Shown here: positions 1-5,830 of the stretch, one piece after another
Numbering within the stretch: position 1 is the first letter of the stretch
How the letters are laid out: every line of letters begins with the position of its first letter
From: Limnohabitans sp. Rim8
Lineage (GTDB): Bacteria; Pseudomonadota; Gammaproteobacteria; Burkholderiales; Burkholderiaceae_C
DNA: 7,381 bases
Direction of reading: 5' to 3'
NCBI GenBank assembly: GCA_945877725.1
Contig: CAMDXR010000151.1
Coordinates: 1 to 7,381 of the forward strand
The notes under the pieces: model-generated
The model's input: only the letters and a program-made list of their open reading frames with translations
Databases searched by the model: none
Told to the model about the DNA's origin: nothing
Position numbers and translations under genes: made by a program

Positions 1-1546
1 ATTGCGCCTGATTTTGAACCGTGCCCGGTGGTTGGTGGTCTTGGTCATGATCGGGGTGGGGGTGGCCATCGCCATGATTTACCCCTCCATGAAACAAGAA
101 TTGGCTCCCCTTGAGGACCGAGGCACAATTTTGGCGACCATCAATGCGCCCGACGGTTCCACTTTGGAGTACACAGACCGTTATGCGCGATCCCTTGAGA
201 AATTTGGACAGGCTTATCCAGAGTTCGACCGGATCTTTGCCAACATGGGCAATCCCACGGTCGGGCAGGGCTCGGTCATTTACCGTGCTGTGGATTGGGA
301 TCAACGCAAACGCACCACCCTGGAAATTGCCCGTGAAATGGGGGCTAAATTCAACAGTTTGCCGGGTGTCAATGCTTTCCCGATCACCCCTCCATCTTTG
401 GGACAGGGTTTCCGCGAGCGTCCTTTGAATTTCGTGATTCAGACGTCTGACAGTTACCAGAACCTGAACGCGCTGACCCGGCAGATGCTGGACGAAATTG
501 CCAAAAACCCGAATATATTGCAGCCAGACGTGGATTTGCGCTTGAACAAACCCGAACTGCGCATTGAAGTGGACCGCACCAAAGCCGCAGAATTGGGGGT
601 CAGCATTGAAGTGGTGGCCAGAACCATTGAAACCATGTTGGGCGGGCGCGTGGTCACCCGCTACAAGCGCGATGCTGAGCAATACGACGTGATTGTTCAA
701 ACCCAGCCCAGCAACCGCAACACCCCCGATGACATTGATGTGATTCAGGTACGTGGCCGCAACGACACCATGATTCCGCTGTCCAGTTTGGTCAAAATTC
801 GCGAGAGTGTGTCGCCACGGGAGTTGAACCATTTTGGACAACGTCGATCGGTCTCCATCACCGCCAACTTGGCCCCGGAGTATTCCTTGGGCGAGGCCTT
901 GAAGTTCATGGATGAAACGGCAATCAAGGTCTTGAAGCCCGGTTACACCACCGAGTTGAACGGCACTTCGCGGGAATTCAAGAACTCGCAAGGGGCCTTG
1001 GTGATCGTCTTTGTGCTGGCGCTGTTCTTCATTTTCTTGGTCTTGGCTGCGCAGTTCGAAAGCTTTGTTGACCCCTTGGTGATCATGCTGTCGGTGCCCT
1101 TGTCCACGATCGGGGCGCTGTTGGCGCTCAAGTTCACGGGCGGGTCTTTAAATGTGTACTCGCAAATTGGCCTGATCACCTTGGTGGGGTTGATCACCAA
1201 ACACGGCATTTTGATTGTGGAGTTCACCAACCAATTGCGCGAGCAAGGCATGGCCATGCAAGAGGCCTTGATCAAAGCGGCGGGCCAGCGTTTGCGTCCG
1301 ATCCTGATGACCACCGGGGCCATGGTGCTGGGCGCGGTGCCTTTGGCCTTGGCCAAGGGCGCGGGGGCCGAGAGCCGCACGCAAATTGGCTGGGTCATTG
1401 TGGGCGGCATGAGCCTAGGCACCTTACTGGCTGTCTTTGTGGTGCCCACCATGTACTCATTGTTGGCACGCAAAGGCGTCCCGGGGCCGAACAAATCGGT
1501 GGCGCTGGACGAACCCGCAGCCCCCGGCCACTCTGCCGGGCATTGA
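1..1546 (+). CDS. Efflux RND transporter permease subunit (HAE1/AcrB-like), C-terminal half, 5' truncated by window edge
   Basis: This is the C-terminal half (about 514 residues, reading frame from base 2) of an inner-membrane RND pump of the AcrB type, which uses the proton gradient to drive drugs or other hydrophobic compounds out through a tripartite envelope complex. The visible part begins at a hydrophobic helix matching AcrB TM7 (residues 8-27), continues through the large second periplasmic loop (about 30-328), and ends in five helices matching TM8-TM12 (about 331-352, 357-379, 384-408, 431-451, 461-488). The TM10 segment has the GLITKHGILIVEF signature; its Lys400 aligns with the proton-relay lysine of AcrB. 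The segment RLRPILMTT after it is also typical. The missing N-terminal half and any membrane-fusion partner would lie to the left. Class assignment is firm. The substrate is unknown, and a multidrug role is an inference. The stop is TGA at 1544-1546, only 14 bases before the G-rich repeat array. Confidence 0.93.
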   Translation, partial: LRLILNRARWLVVLVMIGVGVAIAMIYPSMKQELAPLEDRGTILATINAPDGSTLEYTDRYARSLEKFGQAYPEFDRIFANMGNPTVGQGSVIYRAVDWDQRKRTTLEIAREMGAKFNSLPGVNAFPITPPSLGQGFRERPLNFVIQTSDSYQNLNALTRQMLDEIAKNPNILQPDVDLRLNKPELRIEVDRTKAAELGVSIEVVARTIETMLGGRVVTRYKRDAEQYDVIVQTQPSNRNTPDDIDVIQVRGRNDTMIPLSSLVKIRESVSPRELNHFGQRRSVSITANLAPEYSLGEALKFMDETAIKVLKPGYTTELNGTSREFKNSQGALVIVFVLALFFIFLVLAAQFESFVDPLVIMLSVPLSTIGALLALKFTGGSLNVYSQIGLITLVGLITKHGILIVEFTNQLREQGMAMQEALIKAAGQRLRPILMTTGAMVLGAVPLALAKGAGAESRTQIGWVIVGGMSLGTLLAVFVVPTMYSLLARKGVPGPNKSVALDEPAAPGHSAGH

Positions 1547-1560
1547 GCTTGGGTTTTGTG

Positions 1561-1626
1561 TCGGGGTCGGGGTCGAGGTTAGGGTCGGGATCGGGATCGG
1601 GATAGGGGTTAGGGTCGGGGTAGGGG
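1561..1626. repeat. Telomere-like G-rich hexamer array, 11 phased units
   Basis: Eleven consecutive 6-bp units run without a phase break: TCGGGG three times, TCGGGA three times, TAGGGG twice, TTAGGG twice and one TCGAGG. Ten of the eleven carry a run of three or four G on the + strand with 2-3 base linkers, which is well beyond the usual criterion for G-quadruplex formation. The array would be transcribed G-rich in the 3' untranslated region of the efflux gene and C-rich downstream of moeA. The repeat itself is directly visible; folding and function are inference. Confidence 0.95.
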
Positions 1627-1646
1627 TTGTGTTGTGTTGTGTTGTG
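1627..1646. repeat. TTGTG pentamer tandem repeat, 4 copies
   Basis: Four perfect TTGTG copies follow the last hexamer with no spacer and run into a GGG at 1646-1648. A single TTGTG also occurs at 1556-1560, immediately before the first hexamer, so the hexamer array is bounded by the same pentamer on both sides. This looks like a simple-sequence tract created by slippage. No function is evident. Confidence 0.9.
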
Positions 1647-1649
1647 GGA

Positions 1650-1665
1650 GGCCGCCCCTGCGGCC
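1650..1665. other. GC hairpin in convergent intergenic region
   Basis: GGCCGC and GCGGCC form a perfect 6-bp stem around the loop CCCT. It lies between the convergent efflux and moeA genes and could help end transcription or stabilise a 3' end. Neither side is followed by a T-tract, so it is not a standard intrinsic terminator on either strand. Confidence 0.5.
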
Positions 1666-1718
1666 GAATGGATGCGGTGGCTCAAGCCGCTGTTCTCAAG
1701 CAATGAACGCTCCCACCC

Positions 1719-1732
1719 CCAAAGCGCTTTGG
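1719..1732. other. 14-bp perfect palindrome
   Basis: CCAAAGCGCTTTGG is a perfect 14-bp palindrome in the moeA 3' flank. In RNA it would lack a loop and there is no U-tract, so it does not look like an intrinsic terminator. It could be a protein-binding dyad or chance. The rest of this 222-bp intergenic stretch holds only the repeats and hairpin listed separately; I see no small gene or RNA gene in it. Confidence 0.4.
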
Positions 1733-1749
1733 CCTGAACGGGCCTTGGG

Positions 1750-1776
1750 CTCAGAGGTCTCAGAGGCCTCAGAGGT
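1750..1776. repeat. Three-copy 9-bp tandem repeat across the moeA stop codon
   Basis: The unit CTCAGAGGT occurs three times in a row at 1750-1758, 1759-1767 and 1768-1776, with one mismatch (final T to C) in the middle copy. On the - strand each copy contains TGA in the moeA frame, so moeA ends in three successive in-frame stops at 1771-1769, 1762-1760 and 1753-1751. Confidence 0.92.
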
Positions 1777-3064
1777 GCCCGTCAAACATCATCACATCGA
1801 CCCAGTCTCCCACGGCCACGTTGCCTTGGGCGTGGCCCAACACAATCAGGCCGTTGGCCTGCACCATGGAGCTGAGCACGCCCGAGCCTTGGTTGCCGGT
1901 GATGCTGACCACCAGTTCACCTGCGGCGTTGTGGCCCACAATGCCGCGTTGGTACTCGGTGCGGCCGGGTTTTTTGCGCAAAGCTTCCGTGCTTTTGGCT
2001 TTGAGCATGGGCAGTTCAGGGGCTTGCCAACCCATGAGTTGTTGCAAGGCAGGCCGCACAAAGGCTGCAAAGGTCACCATGACCGCCACCGGGTTGCCGG
2101 GCAAGCCAAACAGCAAGGCTGACCGATCAGCTTGTTGAATTCGGCCCACGGCCATGGGACGACCGGGTCGCATGGCGATGCGCCAAAAGGCCACATCGCC
2201 CAGTTTTTTCATCATGGCTTTGGTGTAATCGGCCTCGCCCACACTCACACCACCACTGGTGATGATGGCGTCGGCTTGCACAGCGGCGCTTCGAAAAGCG
2301 TGCTCTAGGGCTTCTGGTTCATCCCGCACCACACCCATGTCGATCAGCTCGCAACCCAGCGCTTGCACCATCCCTGCCACGGTGTAGCGGTTGCTGTCGT
2401 AAACGGCACCTTCTCGCGGGGCTTCACCCAAGCTCAAAATTTCGTCCCCCGTGGAAAAATACGCCACTTTGGGCCGACGCCAGACTTGTACTGTGGGCAA
2501 TCCTAGGCTGGCCAACAAGCCGCAAGCAGCAGGGCTAAGGCGGGTGCCCGCAGACAGGGCAGGCCGACCGGCCATCAGGTCTTCGCCTGCCAAGCGGCGG
2601 TTGTCGCCGGCTTGCAACAGGCCGGCTGGAATCAAAATTGTGTCGTCTTTTATTTGCACCAATTCTTGCGGGGCGACGGTGTCCAGCCCGTGGGGCATGA
2701 TGGCCCCGGTCATGATGCGCACACATTCACCCGATTGCACCGTGCCCTGCCACGCAGCCCCGGCAAAAGCGGTGCCCACCACTTTCAGGGCTGTGGCTTG
2801 CGCTGCTGGTAAATCAACCCCGCGCAAAGCGTAACCGTCCATGGCCGAGTTGTCGTGCGGCGGGACGCTGATCGGTGAAATCACGTCGACCGCCAAAATG
2901 CGGCCATGGGCTTGCATGAGGGCGACGGTTTCTTGTTCGCGAACCGGTTGCACCAGTTGGGCCAAAAATGCGTTTACATGGCTGGCCGACAGGGCTTGCG
3001 GGTCATAGCCTTGCAGTCGTTCGGCAATCTCGTTCAGGGACAACTGGGGCAGGGAAGGGTTCAT
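1769..3064 (-). CDS. moeA: Molybdopterin molybdenumtransferase MoeA
   Basis: MoeA catalyses molybdate insertion into adenylylated molybdopterin, the late step that produces active molybdenum cofactor in the cytoplasm. From the ATG at 3064 the protein has 431 residues, close to the usual length of about 410. Family motifs appear in order: DNSAMDGYA (71-79), RIMTGAIMP (117-125), STGDE (204-208), YDSN (222-225), SGGVSVGEADY (270-280), the glycine-rich PGRP (300-303) and GLPGNPVAV (320-328), followed by the C-terminal beta-barrel domain. The frame opens earlier at a TTG at 3100, but homology to the MoeA N-terminus begins only after the ATG at 3064, so I prefer that start. Neither start has a clear Shine-Dalgarno sequence. 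The gap to the mobA stop is 42 bp, and the gene is probably co-transcribed with mobA and moaA. The stop codon lies inside a 9-bp tandem repeat. Confidence 0.96.
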   Translation of the reverse strand: MNPSLPQLSLNEIAERLQGYDPQALSASHVNAFLAQLVQPVREQETVALMQAHGRILAVDVISPISVPPHDNSAMDGYALRGVDLPAAQATALKVVGTAFAGAAWQGTVQSGECVRIMTGAIMPHGLDTVAPQELVQIKDDTILIPAGLLQAGDNRRLAGEDLMAGRPALSAGTRLSPAACGLLASLGLPTVQVWRRPKVAYFSTGDEILSLGEAPREGAVYDSNRYTVAGMVQALGCELIDMGVVRDEPEALEHAFRSAAVQADAIITSGGVSVGEADYTKAMMKKLGDVAFWRIAMRPGRPMAVGRIQQADRSALLFGLPGNPVAVMVTFAAFVRPALQQLMGWQAPELPMLKAKSTEALRKKPGRTEYQRGIVGHNAAGELVVSITGNQGSGVLSSMVQANGLIVLGHAQGNVAVGDWVDVMMFDGHL

Positions 3065-3106
3065 GGCAGGGGCTGTGCGGGCGGTGTCCGAACGGAGCAA
3101 AATCTT

Positions 3107-3730
3107 TTAAAGAGATTCAAGCTGTTGCAGTTCGGCCAGTGTGTTGGCGTTGGCAAATGCCTGGGCGCTGTCGCCTGGCAAGTCAAAGGGGACGATGGCG
3201 CAGCGGTGCTGGCCTGTCCAAGCGTCGATCTTGCGGCCACCCCCTTGGGTGAACTTGACCAAACTTTCCAGTAAATCAATTTTCAGCAAGCAAAAAACGG
3301 GTTGAGGCCGAACCGCGCCATCGGTCTCCGGCGCGGCAGCCATGGCCATGTCGGCGTCTTGCTCGGTCATGGCCAAGTACAGCCGTTCGACCAAATCCAG
3401 TGGAAACAGCGGGGTATCGCATGGCACGGTCAGCAGCAACGGGGTTTCGCAACGCTCTAGTCCTGTCAGGAAACCAGCCAATGGGCCCGCATAGCCATCG
3501 ATGCTGTCGGGCCAGACCGGCACGCCCAAGGATTCATAGGCCGACAAATTGCGGTTCGCATTGATCAGCACCTCTTGTAGCGGCAAACTCTGCAACTGCA
3601 AGCGCATCAGGGTTTGAAGCGCCAAGGGCAGGCCACGAAAATTTTGCAGGCCTTTGTCAATGCCGCCCATGCGGGAGCCGCGACCGCCCGCCAAAATCAA
3701 TCCCGTGATGGCTGCTTGTGGCGTGTTCAT
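3107..3730 (-). CDS. mobA: Molybdenum cofactor guanylyltransferase MobA
   Basis: MobA transfers GMP from GTP to molybdenum-molybdopterin, giving the guanine dinucleotide cofactor used by DMSO-reductase-family enzymes such as nitrate reductases and formate dehydrogenases. The 207-residue product has the family's single Rossmann-like nucleotidyltransferase domain. It shows LILAGGRGSRMGG plus DKG (11-27) for GTP binding, INANR (56-60), the GYAGPLAG segment (79-86), PCDTP (103-107) with the metal-binding aspartate, and the late FANANT motif (192-197). The ATG at 3730 is preferred over longer readings of the frame: it sits just before the conserved start and 9 bases after a perfect GGAGG, whereas any extension would overlap the moaA coding end with unrelated residues. 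It begins 5 bp after the moaA stop, which indicates one operon with coupled translation. Confidence 0.95.
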   Translation of the reverse strand: MNTPQAAITGLILAGGRGSRMGGIDKGLQNFRGLPLALQTLMRLQLQSLPLQEVLINANRNLSAYESLGVPVWPDSIDGYAGPLAGFLTGLERCETPLLLTVPCDTPLFPLDLVERLYLAMTEQDADMAMAAAPETDGAVRPQPVFCLLKIDLLESLVKFTQGGGRKIDAWTGQHRCAIVPFDLPGDSAQAFANANTLAELQQLESL

Positions 3731-3735
3731 TCCGC

Positions 3736-4878
3736 TCAGCCTCCGATGTAACTCATCTCGACCCGACGGCCAGGGCCGCTCGCCGCATCGGGTCCGCGCA
3801 AGCTGCGCAACACCGAATATTGGTCGCTGCGTCCACGCCAGATGGCATCGACAGTTGCGGCCAAAGCGGCATTGGTTTGGGCCGGGTCCCGCAACAATTG
3901 CCGCAGGTCGTAGCCCTGGCTGGCAAACAGGCACAAATAAAGACGCCCCTCAGTGGACAGACGGGCTCGGTTGCAGTCGCCGCAAAAAGCCTGGGTCACG
4001 CTGCTGATCACACCCACCTCACCCAAAGTGGGGTCATACACGCCTTGGGCGTTGCTGTAACCCCAGCGCTCCGCCGTCTCGCCTGGGGCAGAAGGGTCCA
4101 GGGGTACCAAGGGCAGCTCGGTTTGCAGCAAGCGAATCACCTCGGCACTGGGCAGAACTTCGTCCATGCACCAGCCGTTGGTGGCGCCCACATCCATGTA
4201 TTCAATGAAGCGCAGCACGATGCCGGAGCCTTGGAAATGGCGCGCCATGGGCAAGATTTCGTGCTCGTTGGTGCCGCGTTTGACCACCATATTCACCTTG
4301 ATTGGCCCCAGACCAGCGGCTTGTGCGGCGGCAATGCCCTCCAGCACATCGGCCACAGGAAAGTCCACATCGTTCATTTTCCTGAACACCGCGTCGTCCA
4401 GTCCGTCCAAACTCACGGTCACCCGTTGCAGACCCGCGTTTTTAAGGCTTTGCGCCTTGCGTGCCAGCAAGGAGCCATTGGTGGTCAGGGTCAAATCAAG
4501 CGGCTGGCCGTCTGGGGTTCGCAGCGCGGCCAATTGCTCAATCAGGATTTCGATGTTTTTGCGCAGCAGGGGTTCACCCCCGGTCAAGCGGATTTTGCGC
4601 ACGCCCCGGTCCACAAACACGCTGGCGATGCGGGTGATTTCCTCAAAGCTCAGCAAGTGGCTGTGGGGCAAGTAAGCGTAGTCTTTGTCAAACACTTCCT
4701 TGGGCATGCAATAGCTGCAGCGAAAGTTGCAGCGGTCGGTCACGCTGATGCGCAAATCGGTCAGTGGTCTGCGCAAACCATCTAGGGGCAGGGCGCTCAG
4801 GTCTTGCCCCGACCCGATGTTTGGGAGTGGCAAGCTGGGGTGGCGCTGGTCAACCAGCGGAATAACGCGTTCAGACAT
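3736..4878 (-). CDS. moaA: GTP 3',8-cyclase MoaA (radical SAM)
   Basis: MoaA carries out the first committed step of molybdenum cofactor synthesis, radical cyclisation of GTP to 3',8-cyclo-7,8-dihydro-GTP, which MoaC then converts to cyclic pyranopterin monophosphate. The 380-residue protein shows the radical-SAM cluster motif CNFRCSYC (Cys50, 54, 57), the SAM-binding GGEP (100-103), and a second, GTP-side cluster as CX2CX13C (Cys299, 302, 316). The arginines Arg304 and Arg306, with Arg43 near the N-terminus, match known GTP-binding positions. It ends in the conserved Gly-Gly required for activity in characterised MoaA proteins. It is longer than the usual 330 or so residues because of an N-terminal extension of about 25-35 residues ahead of the core. 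The ATG at 4878 has no obvious Shine-Dalgarno sequence. The next upstream gene is 68 bp away in the same direction, and I see no Moco riboswitch or other element in that gap. Confidence 0.97.
   Translation of the reverse strand: MSERVIPLVDQRHPSLPLPNIGSGQDLSALPLDGLRRPLTDLRISVTDRCNFRCSYCMPKEVFDKDYAYLPHSHLLSFEEITRIASVFVDRGVRKIRLTGGEPLLRKNIEILIEQLAALRTPDGQPLDLTLTTNGSLLARKAQSLKNAGLQRVTVSLDGLDDAVFRKMNDVDFPVADVLEGIAAAQAAGLGPIKVNMVVKRGTNEHEILPMARHFQGSGIVLRFIEYMDVGATNGWCMDEVLPSAEVIRLLQTELPLVPLDPSAPGETAERWGYSNAQGVYDPTLGEVGVISSVTQAFCGDCNRARLSTEGRLYLCLFASQGYDLRQLLRDPAQTNAALAATVDAIWRGRSDQYSVLRSLRGPDAASGPGRRVEMSYIGG
3740..3744 (-). promoter_or_regulatory. mobA ribosome binding site inside the moaA 3' end
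   Basis: GGAGG on the - strand lies 9 bases before the mobA ATG. It is made from the last two sense codons of moaA, GGA GGC, which encode the C-terminal Gly-Gly of MoaA. This strong site fixes the mobA start and implies that ribosomes finishing moaA pass over it directly. Confidence 0.8.
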
Positions 4879-4946
4879 GGCCCGAATTGTGCCCGAGTGG
4901 CGGTGTCCCGTTCGTTCGAAGGGGTGGTTTTGTCACTCTGGGGCGT

Positions 4947-5708
4947 TTAAACGCAGCGGGCACCGTCAACTTCGATGCAAACACCGCTGATAAAGGCGGC
5001 TTCGTCACTGGCCAGATAAAGGGCGGCGTTGGCCACATCCAGGGCGGTAGAAAAGCGCCCCAGAGGGATGGTTGACAAGAACTTCGAGCGACGGGCTTCG
5101 TCCAAGGGGCCTCCGGCAAACTCGGCCGACAAACCCGTGTCGGGGTTGAACACCGGGTTGATGCAATTGACCCGTATGTTGTCTGGCCCCAGTTCGGCGG
5201 CCAGAGATTTGCTGGTGGTAATAACGGCCCCCTTAGAGCCGTTGTACCAAGAAAGTCCGGGGCGCGGACGGACACCCGCCGTCGAGGCAATGTTGATGAA
5301 GCTGCCGCCACCAAATTGACGGAATACGGGGGTGGCATGGATGGTGGAGAGGTAAATGCTCTTCATGTTGACGGCAAAGCAACGGTCGAACTCTTCTTCT
5401 GAAACCTCCAGTGCGGGGCGGTTTCGGTGGGTCCAGCCTGCGTTGTTGACCATCACGTCAAGCCGCCCGAAGTGGGTGACGGCGGCCTGAACCAAGGCCT
5501 GAACCTCGGTGTTGCGCGTGACATCGGCGGCCACAAACACAGCTTGTCCCCCTGCCGACCGAATGGCTGCCACCACCTTTTCTCCCGCCGCTGACTGGAT
5601 GTCGTTGACGATGAGTTTGGCCCCTTCGGAGGCCAGGCGCTTGGCGATGCCTTCGCCAATGCCGCCGCCTGATCCTGTGACGATGATGACTTTGTCTTGC
5701 AAACGCAT
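4947..5708 (-). CDS. SDR family NAD(P)-dependent oxidoreductase
   Basis: This is a classical short-chain dehydrogenase/reductase of 253 residues, the typical length. Visible motifs are the cofactor-binding TGSGGGIG (11-18), Asp36 at the end of the second strand (which favours NAD(H) over NADP(H)), DV at 62-63, NNAG (88-91), and the catalytic set Asn114, Ser142, Tyr155 and Lys159 in the YxxxK arrangement. The usual PG after the active-site region is PV here (NPV, 184-186), a variant I recall from a subgroup of FabG-like and sugar or alcohol SDRs. The substrate cannot be assigned. The gene follows the aldehyde dehydrogenase after 122 bp in the same direction, so a sequential alcohol or sugar oxidation is a reasonable inference. 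The ATG at 5708 is supported by an AAGGA site 8 bases upstream. A 12-bp palindrome (4943-4954) overlaps its stop codon. Confidence 0.93.
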   Translation of the reverse strand: MRLQDKVIIVTGSGGGIGEGIAKRLASEGAKLIVNDIQSAAGEKVVAAIRSAGGQAVFVAADVTRNTEVQALVQAAVTHFGRLDVMVNNAGWTHRNRPALEVSEEEFDRCFAVNMKSIYLSTIHATPVFRQFGGGSFINIASTAGVRPRPGLSWYNGSKGAVITTSKSLAAELGPDNIRVNCINPVFNPDTGLSAEFAGGPLDEARRSKFLSTIPLGRFSTALDVANAALYLASDEAAFISGVCIEVDGARCV

Positions 5709-5716
5709 GGTGTGTG

Positions 5717-5721
5717 TCCTT
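5717..5721 (-). promoter_or_regulatory. Ribosome binding site of the SDR gene
   Basis: AAGGA on the - strand lies 8 bases before the ATG at 5708, a standard Shine-Dalgarno distance. It is one of the two clear ribosome binding sites in the window and supports this start. Confidence 0.65.
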
Positions 5722-5743
5722 GAATTAAAGAGAGCTGTCTAGA

Positions 5744-5770
5744 GCCAATGAGGCCAATCAAGCCAATGAT
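5744..5770. repeat. Three-copy 9-bp tandem repeat with ATTGGC core upstream of the SDR gene
   Basis: Three adjacent 9-bp units at 5744-5752, 5753-5761 and 5762-5770 all begin GCCAAT (ATTGGC on the - strand); only their last three bases differ. They lie 36-62 bases upstream of the SDR start codon, in the 122-bp gap behind the ALDH gene. The position suits an operator or upstream promoter element, but I could not identify a convincing -35/-10 pair nearby, so slippage without function is equally possible. Confidence 0.75.
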
Positions 5771-5830
5771 CAAAAGGGGGCGGTGGCCAGACAGGTGATG
5801 TGATCAGATGGGTGAGGTTTCAACGAAGCA

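Noticed and set aside
943..1494. Open frame of 183 codons on the - strand antisense to the efflux gene
   Set aside because: It is an antisense shadow of the transmembrane-coding part of the RND gene, with no coherent protein features.
1561..1626. True telomere of a linear replicon
   Set aside because: The array is internal with intact bacterial genes on both sides, and the units are mixed rather than uniform. Resemblance to telomeric TTAGGG is compositional.
1395..1703. - strand open frame with a striking Pro-Asp/Pro-Tyr repeat
   Set aside because: The dipeptide repeat is simply the translation of the G-rich hexamer array, and the rest is antisense to the efflux gene.
1437..1706. + strand open frame with a Gly-Val/Gly-Ile repeat at its end
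   Set aside because: It overlaps the efflux gene out of frame, and the repeat again comes from translating the hexamer array.
1547..1780. CRISPR array or insertion-sequence end
   Set aside because: The repeats are 5-9 bp with no unique spacers. There is no transposase, no terminal inverted repeat pair and no target-site duplication.
3731..3934. 68-residue N-terminal extension of MobA
   Set aside because: It overlaps the moaA coding end, is unlike any MobA N-terminus, and the GGAGG site points to the ATG at 3730.
3718..4785. Open frame of 355 codons on the + strand antisense to moaA
   Set aside because: It lies opposite the unmistakable moaA coding sequence, has no recognisable domain, and its His/Gln/Gly-rich translation is the usual mirror of a GC-rich gene.
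4879..4946. Molybdenum cofactor riboswitch upstream of moaA
   Set aside because: Only 68 bp is available and I see no multi-stem structure resembling the Moco RNA motif. Elements beginning inside the SDR gene cannot be excluded.
4943..4954. 12-bp palindrome GCGTTTAAACGC across the SDR stop codon as a terminator or operator
   Set aside because: It has no loop and no following T-tract, and half of it is coding sequence. Probably chance.
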